DNA of 64,000 bases, taken from the NCBI RefSeq assembly GCF_025399195.1, contig NW_026252099.1, positions 124,001 through 188,000 on the forward strand, written 5' to 3'. Below the pieces are notes generated by a model. The model had not been told where the DNA came from. It did no database searches and saw only the letters and a list, made by a program, of their open reading frames with translations. Both the position numbers and the translations under genes were made by a program. Source of the DNA: Umbelopsis ramanniana AG (taxonomy: Eukaryota > Mucoromycota > Umbelopsidomycetes > Umbelopsidales > Umbelopsidaceae). Shown here piece by piece: positions 24,023 through 34,711 of the stretch (the first letter of the stretch is position 1; the number at the start of each line of letters is the position of its first letter).

Positions 24023-24402
24023 TTTCGTAACGGCAAGTCAATTATAATCAAGAAGAAAGACAAATGTAACCCAACACTGTGCGCAATATTAGCCAACATC
24101 ATTCCTTCCATTGGGCTATTGCATTTTGATAGCGTCTGACGACCTCCACCTCAAGGTACGGCGAACTCGGAGACAAACGACAAAATCGTCAAAGCGGATG
24201 CAGGGAGCTTTCTGCTCCAGGAACGAAGAGGCATTCTTTGTTTTTCTTTATGCTTTTTTTTTTATTTTTAAAAAAAGAGACATTTTTGTTGCATTTGGAT
24301 TTTAAAAGATACATAATGTACATGGAAGAAGCCTCGACGTGGAAGCTATTGCGAAGGTGGGTCTGGCGTACGCCGTCTATTACAATGGTAGGTATGGGCT
24401 AT
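24023..24402. other. Intergenic region
   Basis: Promoter of the alginate-lyase gene and 3' flank of the ribosomal protein gene. A T-run then A-run near 24250-24282 is the only visible feature. Confidence 0.45.
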
Positions 24403-24684
24403 CTAAAACTTGAGGAATGCTCCTTGCTTGCTGGCGATTTGGTATCCACGAGGAGCTTTGGCTGCTACCTTGATTTCCTCCTTTGTAGGAATGGAGGCGA
24501 CATTCTCAACTTTGACGAGTTCCTTAAGCTTGAGAATGAGACCGGCATTGGTTGAATTGGCAGGACGATAGACAGTTTGGTGGGATCTGTGCAAACCCAG
24601 GGTTTTAGCAGCTGCTTTGAACTCTGGTGCCAAACCAATGGTCGATCGCTTGAGTGAGATTTTGAAGAATTGTGATGCTGACAT
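24403..24684 (-). CDS. MRPL33: Mitochondrial large-subunit ribosomal protein uL30m
   Basis: Single exon, 93 residues. FFKISLKRSTIGL, LGLHRSHQTVYRP and NAGLILKLKELVKVE are the three blocks of the L30 family (bacterial L30, yeast Mrpl33). The N-terminus has only a short lead, as in yeast Mrpl33. It is tail-to-head with the carB gene on the same strand, about 155 bp beyond the carB stop. Confidence 0.88.
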   Translation of the reverse strand: MSASQFFKISLKRSTIGLAPEFKAAAKTLGLHRSHQTVYRPANSTNAGLILKLKELVKVENVASIPTKEEIKVAAKAPRGYQIASKQGAFLKF

Positions 24685-24839
24685 GATTTAATTTGGGAAA
24701 AAGAAAAATAACGGTGTCAACACTGCCAAATTTTTATTGTGGGTGGTCGGTAACTCATAATAATTTTGTGTTTCTCAGTTTCCATAGCTAAGCCACTCTA
24801 AACGATCGCCACGGTTGGAATTAGATTTTTCATTTTCAC

Positions 24840-26624
24840 CTACTGAACTCTGAAGCTTCGGGGTAAATGTCCGTTGATGAAAGAAGCAGCCGTACCATTC
24901 TCTTGCGGGAAGCCGTAGAATAAGGAACATATTAGGACGAACAAAAAGGCGGCGTAGTACCATACTTTCGAAGTATCAAACTCTTGCAAATGGATAGGGC
25001 GGGGTTTTGTAGACTTGATAGTTTTATATCCAAAGTGCTTGGTGACTTGATCAGCAGTGAGCTTGGATCCACAAAGAACAATAGGTACACCTGTTCCGGG
25101 ATGGGTTGAGGCACCTACGAAGAACAGGTTATCAAAGCGACCCGTGGAGTCTTTAGTGGAGGGCCGGAACCAAAGAACTTGGAAAACATCATGGGACAGA
25201 CCAAGAATGGAGCCACGCCAAAGATTGAACTTTTGCTGCCATTTAACCGGGTGATTGAAGTCTTCGTGAGCAATATACCGTGAAATGTCATATCCTAACC
25301 TAGCCTTCAGAACATCTAGTACCATTTGACGCGCTTTGGACACCATTTGATCGTAGTCTTTTGCTTTCCCAGGAACAATATGACCTATGGGTACTAATAC
25401 AATGACAGAATCCTTTCCTTCTGGAGCGGCCGAAGGGTCTATACGACTTGGGACATTCACATAGAAAGATGGCTCGGAGGGTAGACTGTGGTGCTTAAAG
25501 ATCTCATCAAAGCTCTCTTGATAGGCATTGGCCAAGAATATATTATGCACATCCAATTGCGGGATAATTCGATCCATTGACCAGTAGAAAGATATAGAGG
25601 ACGATGTGAGTTTGGATTCTCCCACACGCTTTGACCAAGAACAAGGAGGTAAAAGGTGGTTGTAGGCATAGATTAGGTCAGCATTACAAACCACAGCATC
25701 GGCTTGAATGATCTCGCCATTTTCCAAGGTAACACCTGTCGTGATCTTTGATTGTAAATCGACATTTATCTTGGACACTGGAGCGTTATATATGAAGCTG
25801 GCACCATATTTTTGAGTGGCGATTTGTTCTAAGCTTTGAACGACCTTGTTGAAACCTCCACGTGGGTACCAGATACCTTCGGCAAATTCAGTATATTGAA
25901 GTAGATTGTATGTAGCCGGAGCATCGAAAGGTGACATTCTATATTGGAGATATTGTGTATTAGAACAACGACCCTGTCATATCATGCACATTCACGTATT
26001 AAACGGTGCTTTTTTTTTTTTTGCTTACCCCATATACATGCTCTGAAACGTAAATGCCATCCTCATTTTCTTACTTTTAAAGTATTTTGCAGCTCTTGAA
26101 TAAACCTTGTGGAAAAGATGAAGATGGAAAACCTCAGGAGCGTACTTGGGCTGGAACATTTCGTACCAAGCTTCAAAATTGCGCTTTAATGCCATAATAA
26201 GGGACCTTTCATAATGTATATGGGATTCAGATAAGAACTTGAGATAATTGAGAAACGGTTTTTCCCCTTCGCCTTCGTATCGCTCGATCTCGTTCTTCAT
26301 GCGGACAAGATCGGACGTCAGGTGGATAGAATCGCCGTCATAAAAGTGGACCTTGTAGTTGTTTTCGCACTTTAGTAGATCAATATGGTCTTCAATCTTT
26401 TCATCGAGATCAGCGAAGGCTTCTTTGAAGATCTTGGGCATCAAATACAGAGATGGGCCTTGGTCAAAGCGGTGACCTTCGTGGTGTATTAATGAGCAAC
26501 GACCGCCAGAGAAATCGTTTTTTTCAACTACAGTGACTCGAAAGCCTTGTTTAGCAAGCCTTGCAGCAGTGGCAGTTCCGCCTACGCCTGCACCAATAAT
26601 GACAATGTGTTTTTGAGACGTCAT
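24840..26624 (-). CDS. carB: Phytoene desaturase (dehydrogenase)
   Basis: Two exons: 26624-26029 and 25938-24840, giving 564 residues, close to the about 580 of Mucor and Phycomyces CarB. The N-terminus has the FAD-binding fold IIGAGVGGTATAARLAKQGF followed by EKNDFSGGRCS. The C-terminal CrtI-type signature is NLFFVGASTHPGTGVPIVL. A hydrophobic helix (VWYYAAFLFVLICSLFYG) near the end suggests membrane anchoring. The enzyme introduces four double bonds into phytoene to give lycopene. The splice restores the MYMG-MSPFDAPATY junction typical of the family. A TATAAAAG box lies at 26691-26698 on the minus strand. The gene is divergent from carRP, as in other Mucorales, where both respond to light. 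Confidence 0.95.
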
Positions 26625-27373
26625 GATCGCTACAATTGGGAAGGAACCAGGAGAAATGTGAAGGAGCAGCAGTTGATCCGTTGAAAATGGCTTTTATATC
26701 AGAATGAGACATAGACCCAAGTCACATCGCGGAAATACGGATCGCCATTTCGTTCAGCTCCTTTAGCACTTTAGTAAAAGGAAACAATGCAGCATGACAA
26801 AATTTTTGGTGGCGATGGGAGGGTTACTCACTCGTTCCAAACTTGGTCAATCGATTGTTGGACCTGGTGCAAGGGAAAAAAAATAAAATTGGTGTAATGT
26901 TCTAAAGAACGCCCAAAAATCCCCTCATGATGCCGCCCCCTATCTCTCGGCCGAGCCTATCTGTATTAAAAGTGCAATGAACAAGCTAATACTATCATTG
27001 TGGGCATGGTAGTGTCAAATGGTGAAAAAAAATAATTACGAAGGCAAAATTTTTTATGTACGACAGAGATAATTCATCGAAATTTGTGGCACTTTTCTCG
27101 ATGCATATCTCGTGGCTGACCTAGCGCACAGGACATGTTAGGAATTGCGAAAGTTCAAAATCGGTCATACCGCTTCTTGCCGATAGCCACCCGCACATAA
27201 CTGACACCATCCTACTATCGAAAGTCAGGTTGGCCGCTTTCCACCTAACAAATCGGGCAACTATCATGAAATACATGTCCCTAAAAAAAAAAAGGAAAAA
27301 AGAAATCACGGCGTCCATCTCGCTTCACATACAGGTTGCTTTCCTTCTCATCCAAGTACCAAGTTCAACCGCT
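26625..27373. promoter_or_regulatory. Bidirectional carB-carRP promoter
   Basis: 749 bp between two divergent start codons. At 26939-26962 there are two direct copies of CCTATCT (GATA sites on the minus strand) flanking a perfect 10-bp palindrome CTCGGCCGAG (26946-26955). In Mucorales the car genes are light-induced through white-collar GATA-type zinc-finger proteins and repressed by CrgA, so these sites are candidate control elements. No TATA box is clear for carRP. Confidence 0.6.
26691..26698 (-). promoter_or_regulatory. TATA box of carB
   Basis: TATAAAAG on the minus strand, 67 bp upstream of the carB start codon. Confidence 0.55.
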
Positions 27374-29406
27374 ATGCTCACGTACATGGAAGTTCATCTG
27401 TACTTTACTTTGCCTCTACTGGCGATCCTCATGCTCGTTCACAAGCCCTTTACCTCTACGTTAACCAACTTCAAGCTTTTGTTTCTGTGCATGGTCGCAA
27501 TGACAACTGCGTCGATATGGGATAACTATATTGTCTATCACAATGCTTGGTGGTATTGCCCTACTTGCGTTATAGCGGTTATTGGATATGTGCCTTTGGA
27601 AGAGTACATGTTCTTTATCATCATGACTGTGATAACTGTCCACTTTACATCACTGGTGATGCGATGGCAGTTACCTGTGTTATCTATCAATCCTTCTACC
27701 AGCAAGTTGACTTGTGATCTATCGAGATATGTGCCGTTTTTTGGATTAATGGGACTTGGCATAGTTTCATGGGTAAGTGTTGGGAATAGGGTCAATTGGG
27801 GATATTTCTTAAATTGCATTGTTCGTCTGATAAATTTTTTCACAGTTTTGGGCTATACCAAACACTCCCTTCTTTTATGGTTGCTGCATCCTATTTTATA
27901 CTCTGCCGGTGTTAGCAGTCCTTTGGTATGGCTCAGGTCTATACATTGCTCGACGTTTCAAGGCTGTGATGGTATCCGTTATGGTTCCTACTGCACTTCT
28001 TTGCATTGTGGACATTGTCGCGCTGCGGGCTGGCGTGTGGCACATAAACGAGAAAACGTCCACTGAAATTTTCGTGGTTCCCGATCTGCCATTGGAGGAG
28101 TTTGGATTCTTTTTATTGGTCAATACTGTGATTGTCTTTGCCTGCTGTGCTATCGATCGTACGAATGCTATCATTCATACCTTCCCATACCTCTACTCCA
28201 AGGACGCAGACGTACAAATGGACGTCCAAAATACCTTCTCTCTGACCTATCTATCGGCTTTGCTGACCTGCTTCACTTACCAAGACAACGAGTTGCCCCT
28301 TCAACCCATACAAGATTTGAAGTCCAGCTTGCAAGTTCTCTCTCAAGCGTCCAAGTCGTTCACTACTGCATCCGCCGCCTTTTCATTCGATGTTCGCCAA
28401 GACCTTTGTATCCTATATGGGTTCTGTAGAGCCACCGACGAGATTGCAGACGGTGAAGGCAGTCTCTCGGATCGGCAGGAGAGGTTGACGTTTCTCATTG
28501 AGTTCATTGATACGCTTTTCAGTCAACCGCATTATGGCCTCAGCTCCCCGCTTCCTTCCTATATTGAGTGGGACAAATATGCTCATTTACCCGGTGACGT
28601 CTTGGCTATGTTCCGAGCTGTCAGTCGCATGGTGCATTATCTACCCCGAAAACCTTTTGATGAGCTGATCGATGGCTACACCTGGGATATTAAGGGCCGT
28701 ACTGTGGAAAACCAAGAAGATTTACTTCGTTACTGCAACAATGTGGCAAGTAGCGTAGGCGACCTATGCACCGCAGTTATCATGTACCGGACTGGGCGCG
28801 GCAATTGGAGGCTGGGTGAATACCGGTCGGAGTGGATAATCAAGAGAGCCAGAGAAATGGGTCAGGTAAGGGGGGCAAAAAGATCAGCGATTAAATACGA
28901 TGTGCAGATCTTCACAGTAAAAAAAGGCAATATCGCAGGAATACCAAGATTAACCACTACGTTGCATTTTTCAGGTTTTGCAGCTTGTCAATATCGCAAG
29001 AGACATCGTTACCGACTCTCAAACGCTCGGAAGATGCTATATTCCCCTAACCTATCTGCAAGACCCAATGATGGAACTGGATTTACTCAATCATGGCAAA
29101 GCTCGTCATATCTCTGATGGGAACCTAAGAAGATATGCATTGCGGATTTTAGCTTTGGCCGACAAATTAGCAGTCAGCGGTAGTCGGGGGATCGACCTCC
29201 TACCAATGGAAGCTCGCAGAGGAGTCTGGGCCGCATGCCAAGTGTACAGTGGTATCGGAAAAAAACTTCGTGAACAACATGGCTACCCCTCTCGAGCTCA
29301 TCTGAACACTTGGGAGAGATGTTGGGTAGCGCTACGTTGTCTGTACGGTCTACATCAAAAAACCACAAACACACGCTCTCGGATGACTATTTGGAAGATC
29401 TATTAA
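27374..29406 (+). CDS. carRP: Bifunctional lycopene cyclase/phytoene synthase
   Basis: Three exons: 27374-27772, 27846-28865, 28975-29406, giving 616 residues (Mucor CarRP about 614). The N-terminal R domain (about 1-240) is a multi-helix lycopene cyclase made of two repeats, each with the proline-Leu-Glu-Glu motif: YVPLEEYMFF and DLPLEEFGFF. The C-terminal P domain is a squalene/phytoene synthase with the two aspartate-rich sites CRATDEIAD and NIARDIVTD. It condenses two GGPP to phytoene and later cyclises lycopene to beta-carotene, the precursor of trisporoid sex signals in this group. Start chosen at MLTYMEVHLYF, which matches the family N-terminus; upstream in-frame codons are Lys-rich and unconserved. 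Confidence 0.96.
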
Positions 29407-29898
29407 TATAATATGCGTTTTCATATAAGCTGTAGTTGACTTCGGTTACATTTTTACAAAAATTTGATAGAAATAGAAAAATTGTGTGATCATGCATGCT
29501 TCCTTGTGCTGATGCGGCTCGTTCCAATGAAGTTGGAAAACAAGGACGCCACATCCTATGATTTTATGATCATACGGTCTCCTCGAAAGACGAGGCCCCT
29601 ATAAATCCACTTGCCTACACTGGTTCAGATAGTCTGAAATAAGCCAATGGATTCCCAGGTACAGCATTGATGGGGTAAGGCGCAATATTTCACATAAGCA
29701 TTATCGTTGCAGGCTTGTGGTTCTGTTGACATCCTCTCCGCTTCAACTGCAAATTGCCATCTATTTAGGGCAAGTAGGCGCATCCAGGCACCTCATAAAA
29801 AAAAAATATTTGTCAAGGCCAAAACTGATAAATATCTTCGACTTTGTCGTTTTACGGCACTCCTCCTTTCGCCCCCCTCTCTCAACTTTTTCAACATC
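29407..29898. other. Intergenic region
   Basis: 3' flank of carRP and 5' flank of the bestrophin-like gene. An upstream in-frame extension of the next gene exists but shows no conserved content. CT-rich block at 29865-29890 just before the start. Confidence 0.45.
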
Positions 29899-31523
29899 AT
29901 GGCAACGCCACCCATGAACAAGGAGGTGGATCCTTATGCGTCTCACGTATACGATCTCTTTCGATGGAGAGGTTCAATCATCACTGCTATCTTTCCTTAC
30001 TGGTTGACATCGGTAGCATGGTCTGCTCTCATATCTGCACTCTATGTGAGTGTAGGAGTGCATGTGATAGGCTTTACAACTACATTGATCACTATCTTAT
30101 CCATGGTTACATCTTTGATCCTTGTCTTCCGTACCAACACAGCCTATGACCGATTTTGGGAAGGCAGAAGGCTTTGGTCTCAGCTTGTGGTCAGCGTTCG
30201 GAACATGGCCCGAGTCATATGGATTCACGGTAAGGAACCGACTGTAGCGGATATATTAGCCAAGAAGACAGCTATCAATTTGCTGGCTGCCTTTGCCGTT
30301 GCTACCAAGCATTATCTCCGACAAGAGTACAATCATGACTACGATGATCTCAAGTTCCTGGTGGCTCATATTCCAAAATACACTATGCCCTCGTCCAACG
30401 AATCGTACGAAGATCAAATCAATAAGCCTGACAAGTGGAAACGCTGGTTGAATCCCGTTGCAGGTACAAACGGTAGCGTGCGACACCGAAAATCATTTTT
30501 CCATACCAAGCCAAAGGCAAGCAGCGATCTGTCCTATTCACCGGAAGCTGTATTGGACAGCGCTGATATCGCCAAATTTCGTGGTAGCAACAACATTCCG
30601 TTGGAGATCTCATTGTATCTTAGTAGCTATATCAACTCTCAACGTCAAAAGGATTTGTTGGATGTTCCGTCTACCACCGCTACTATGAATGCCCTAAACA
30701 GTCTTGTGGAATGTCTGACAGGCTTCGAGCGCATTCTCCGTACCCCTATTCCGGCTGCTTACTCAATCCATCTTTCACAAACCATTTGGGTGTATATTTT
30801 GGCTCTTCCCTTCCAGTTGGTCGCCTCATTCGGCTATGTCACCATTATCGTTCAAGCTATTGCATCGTTTACACTGTTAGGTATTGAGGCAATTGGCAAG
30901 GAAATTGAAAACGTGAGTAAACATTGGGATGGTGTCATGTGAGTTTCAATGCCAACTTTGACTAATAGAGCATTTGCTGAATCTCCATTTATATAGCCTT
31001 TCGGTGAGTTTCATGTGTACTGACTTTTGTGTTTTATGTCATGCCGGCGAGCTAATGTATATTTTTATTGAACTTAGGCATGGATGCCAATGATCTTCCC
31101 CTTGATGACTTTTGTCGTGTCATCGTCCACGAACTGGACAGTCTTACATCTAAACCACCACCGTCCGTGGATGAGTGGATTTTCTCTCCTCGCAACCATC
31201 CATTCCACAACGTTAAGGGAACAGACATGACGGCCCAGGACCTAAGACGCGCCAGTTTGGAAGAGGTCCGCAGTTTACTGTCAGTCACAAGCAACGATAA
31301 CAAAGTAAAGCCAGCTTCTAGTCCCCGAATCCGATTGCAGAGTAATGACCCCGATGAAAGAACATTGGATGGAAAACAACCCCATGATACCGTCGTTGTC
31401 AATTTCAGCACGCTGGACGATGATGAAAGGTTATCCTCTAATGTCAAAGACCACCACTTTGCTGCGGCTGGTGGAATCGAGTCACCCGAAGGCAACCATG
31501 CTTCAGGCGAGGCACCAGAGTGA
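29899..31523 (+). CDS. Bestrophin-like anion channel (UPF0187)
   Basis: Three exons: 29899-30912, a 7-nt microexon 30997-31003, and 31078-31523, giving 488 residues. The N-terminal region has FRWRGSIITAIFPYW, then two hydrophobic helices and VFRTNTAYDRFWEGRRLW, the bestrophin/RFP-TM signature. Later come LPFQLVASFGYVTIIVQAIASFTLLGIEAIGKEIEN and the signature NPFGMDANDLPLD, whose Pro-Phe-Gly is encoded by the microexon. An insert of about 90 polar residues sits between the second and third helix groups. The C-terminal about 110 residues are disordered. Family members are pentameric chloride channels. Splicing out the microexon would shift the frame, so it is essential. Confidence 0.88.
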
Positions 31524-31834
31524 AAAAATGAAAACCAAAATGTAAAATGCACCATTCTCATCAACTGACAACATGTTGATCATTCCCCTTCTTCATCTAA
31601 AATCATTTCCACACAATAAAAAAACAGCTGAATGCATCCTCCATACTAATTTCATATCATTTTTAATGTTGGGTTTGACAATGCCAAAGATGGTAACACC
31701 ATAACAACCGCACTGAAAATTACATGTTGGACAACCGTCGTGCAGTCATTTTCTCTTTTTCATCTACTTTCCTCTTTTTTTTTCGATCCACCTATATTGT
31801 ACAAACTTTGCATCCAGCTAGATAATGGTATAAA
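31524..31834. other. Intergenic region
   Basis: AT-rich spacer with a CT-rich tract at 31750-31785. A TATAAAA sits at 31829-31835, too close to the following ATG to be its TATA box. No gene seen. Confidence 0.4.
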
Positions 31835-32392
31835 ATGAGTCAGCAACCTCAGCATATACAACACATTCAAGGCGTTGACGTTAATGACTTTCTGCGACAA
31901 ATTGCTGTACAGGCTTATGTACAACAACAGCAACAGCAAATGAGCCAACACGGTAGTAGCACTGCTACTCCGCCGCCAGCCTATAACTCTCCAGAGATGG
32001 TATCGTCCACAGTGGCTGCTGCAACGCCTATAACACCCGCATCACAGCCATCTAGTTTCTGGAGTCCTAGACAGCCCAAAGCCAAGAAGACAAAAACAAC
32101 AACAGCTGCGGCCGCTACCAAAAAGGCAAAGGTGCCTGCGCGAGTGGTTGCTAAGCCGAGTGCTGGTAATCCGCGAGGACGAGAAGGTCAAGCAGTGGGC
32201 GATTTCCGATGTAATATTATGTAGATTATGCTATTCAGTTACCTTTTTATTTTTATTTTTGCAGTACCATGCGTTGTTGTTGAGCCGTACCAAGTCAATC
32301 CACTTTCTCCACTCCATTGGCAATACTTCCAAATTTGTACGGATGTTTTTGCTCAACCTTTTGATTTTTTTTGGCCCAGACTTTTTTTATAA
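31835..32392 (+). CDS. Low-complexity Gln/Ala/Lys-rich protein
   Basis: Preferred model has two exons, 31835-32210 and 32265-32392. Exon 1 encodes about 125 residues: QHIQHIQGVDVNDFLRQIAV, a Gln run, then Ser/Pro/Thr-rich sequence with PPPAYNSP and a basic Ala/Lys block (KAKKTKTTTAAAATKKAKVPAR). The intron 32211-32264 has a GTAATA donor and a strong T-rich GCAG acceptor; exon 2 adds LPCVVVEPYQVNPLSPLHWQ and an aromatic end. If the intron is retained, the frame stops at 32224 and the tail becomes a CaaX-type CNIM. It may also be the 5' part of the gene below. The family is not recognised. Confidence 0.45.
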
Positions 32393-32504
32393 TACAGATA
32401 ATTTGTACGAGAGCTTCAGCATGAATTCTTGTGGCCACGTCTCTCTTTTCTTTCTATCTCTTTTTTCTTCAGCAATCATCTTGTCTTAGATATACCACCC
32501 CAGC

Positions 32505-32822
32505 ATGCCGCCGCCTGAACCGCCGCCGCCGCCAGCCCCGGCAATGCCCGTATTGCCGCCTCAATACCACTTTTACTTTTACTCAGGTGGTCCAGGTGGT
32601 CCACCAGGCGAAGGAAGTCTACCGCCACCACCCCCAGGAAGTGCTGGAGGAGGAGATGGAGGAAGTGCAGGAGGAGGAGGAGGTAGTGCTGGCGGAGGCG
32701 AGGAAGAAGAGGAGAAGAAACCTCCACCGCCAGTATACGTGCAATCAGGTCGAACGTTCTCAGCACCTCGACAGGTCACAGCCAATGGAGAGCCAGTGAA
32801 GGATAACTGCGTTATCATGTAG
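32505..32822 (+). CDS. Pro/Gly-rich protein with CaaX end (CVIM)
   Basis: ORF of 105 residues from the ATG at 32505. Layout: a Pro-rich start (PPPEPPPPPAPAMPVLPPQ), an aromatic patch YHFYFYSG, Gly/Pro-rich, then repeats of GSAGGG type (32640-32700), an acidic run and EEEEEKKPPPPVYVQSG, and finally NCVIM. A C-terminal Cys-Val-Ile-Met is a standard farnesylation CaaX box, so the protein may be lipid-anchored. A splice acceptor (TCTTAG, 32489) directly upstream is in frame, so this may be the last exon of the preceding gene. Function unknown. Confidence 0.5.
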   Translation: MPPPEPPPPPAPAMPVLPPQYHFYFYSGGPGGPPGEGSLPPPPPGSAGGGDGGSAGGGGGSAGGGEEEEEKKPPPPVYVQSGRTFSAPRQVTANGEPVKDNCVIM

Positions 32823-34711
32823 CCTATAAAATGTTTTTGTTAATTTTTGATTTCCTATGTAATAAACACGTACCTGTATTTGATCCATGGTCCCGGAGGC
32901 ACAAAGAGGCACATTTTTTCGAGAAGGTTTATTTTTTTTCACGCTGCGCAAGTAGAGCGACGGTACCACTTTGGCCACCGCCGAATTCGGCACACAGCAG
33001 GTCAGAAGGGTTGTTATCAGCTCAAAGTTTAAAAGATTGGGATTATATACTGCCGTACTAGGCATGGAATCCATGGTAGATAGAGAAGGACAGAGCCATT
33101 ATAGTCATGTCGTAGATTTCAATCCGGTGCTCTAATGCTTTCCTGATAGATTAAGAGGGTGTTTACCATCCCATGGCTGTAAAATGGTGAGAAAAACTCT
33201 AGCTAAAGATTTATCCATGTTCTCAGCTGACAGCAGTCTTAAGCGAGCAAGCTTATTCAGCCAAATGGCAAATCTTTCCCAGATAGCCAGGCGGTTTTAA
33301 TATTTTTGTTCCTGAGACAACGAATGCACCAATCTTGTCTCCAAGGCGTTCGTTCACCTGCTTCAACCCTTGATATCAAGATCAAATTATTTTTATTGAG
33401 CGCTATCCCAAGATCACTAATATGCTACATAGCACTCCTAATTCAGTGTCATGTCGAGATGCTACGCTCAGTGGGTAAATAATAACATCATCCATTTAGG
33501 TTATAACTGTAGCACTCCTTCCCAAAAATGTTTTCTCTTGACTCCGCTTAAGCTGATGCCTACATTGGAGCCCTCATTTGACTTTCAGGGCAGAGGCAAT
33601 CTCGTTGAGATCTCGAAGCCTTCAAACCAACACATACTCCTACATTACCATATTCTGTACCCTGTCATTTCTATTATACGACTATACGCTATGGCAGGCA
33701 TTACTGATTCAATATCCAATGGCTGCAAGATGGCATCTTTCATGCGGAAGAATTGGAGTAAGAAACAGCGGAGTGACTAGAAAGACTATGCCAGGCAAGC
33801 TGAGCTGACATCCCGCGGCCTACAGACATAGGAGATGGAACTGCTTACCTACGCATAATTTGATCTAATGGTTTTATCTGTGGTATTTCGTATACCGATA
33901 CTAATACCGCTGAATCCGAAACGTTAACTCAAAAGCCGAGAAGTTCTTAAAGCCAGAGCGCTATAATAATTGACGAAGAGAGATGGACTTGTCAAGAGGA
34001 AGAAGTTTCCAATGTTGAAATTAACGCTACAACGCCTCCCAACATGCTCGAACTTAACCCCAAACATAAACAAACGTGTGCTGGGATCTTCGTAGGAACA
34101 ATAGCAACTCAGACTTCGACGATCTAGTCCCGTTGCATACAACAGCATACCAGGTAGGCGGCATTTTGGCTGTTAGTGAGCGTTAGTACACATCTTTTTT
34201 ATGACTGGGATGAGAGCCCAATCTCAACATACTGGAAGCGCATGATGGGTTAAGCAATGCAGTAGCTGGTAGTACAGGTACGCAGAAGTTTCACTTATGA
34301 ATGAAGGGCAGTGCAGTTATCCCGCTAGAGATTGGTCCACTCAAGCGGTTGGAATACGACCATGTGGGCGACTAAAACGTCCAGTAGGACAATATCAAAA
34401 CCGAAATTTAATGAAAATCATCAACCAACACATCCTGCAAAAATAAATACATTCTGCTAGCATGTCGTTTCGTCCAGTTGCGGGAGGGCCGCTGCTTTCT
34501 GTCGGTAAACTGGTGGGCCGGGTGGTAGAAACTTTAATACCGTTGCGTAATTTTAGAGTCCGCCACTAAGGACATTTTTTTTTGTTCAAAATGTCAAACG
34601 CTGAACTTTCTCCACGCAAGAACCGCAAACCTTTTTATTACCAGCAACAGACTATAAAAGAGACCATACACTATTCGGAGATGTGATACTTACTATTTCT
34701 TTTCTTCTAAT
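32823..34711. other. Gene-poor region, 1.9 kb
   Basis: No supported gene. ORFs at 33451-33780 (plus) and 33924-34148 (minus) are short and lack family features. The last 60 bp hold a plus-strand TATAAAA (34653-34659) for the galactonate dehydratase gene. No terminal repeats, tandem repeats or reverse-transcriptase-like motifs were seen. Confidence 0.45.
34653..34659 (+). promoter_or_regulatory. TATA box of galactonate dehydratase gene
   Basis: TATAAAA located 53-59 bp before the start codon at 34712. Confidence 0.55.

Noticed and set aside
32431-32799. Long ORF in a second frame over the Gly/Pro-rich gene
   Set aside because: It is the shadow frame of GGA/GGT/CCA-rich DNA, giving Glu/Val and Arg/His runs.
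33451-33780. 109-codon plus-strand ORF
   Set aside because: Composition is random-like and no splice signals or motifs were found.
33924-34148. 74-codon minus-strand ORF rich in Arg, Cys and Phe
   Set aside because: No recognisable family, no exon partners and no promoter; kept only as part of the gene-poor region.
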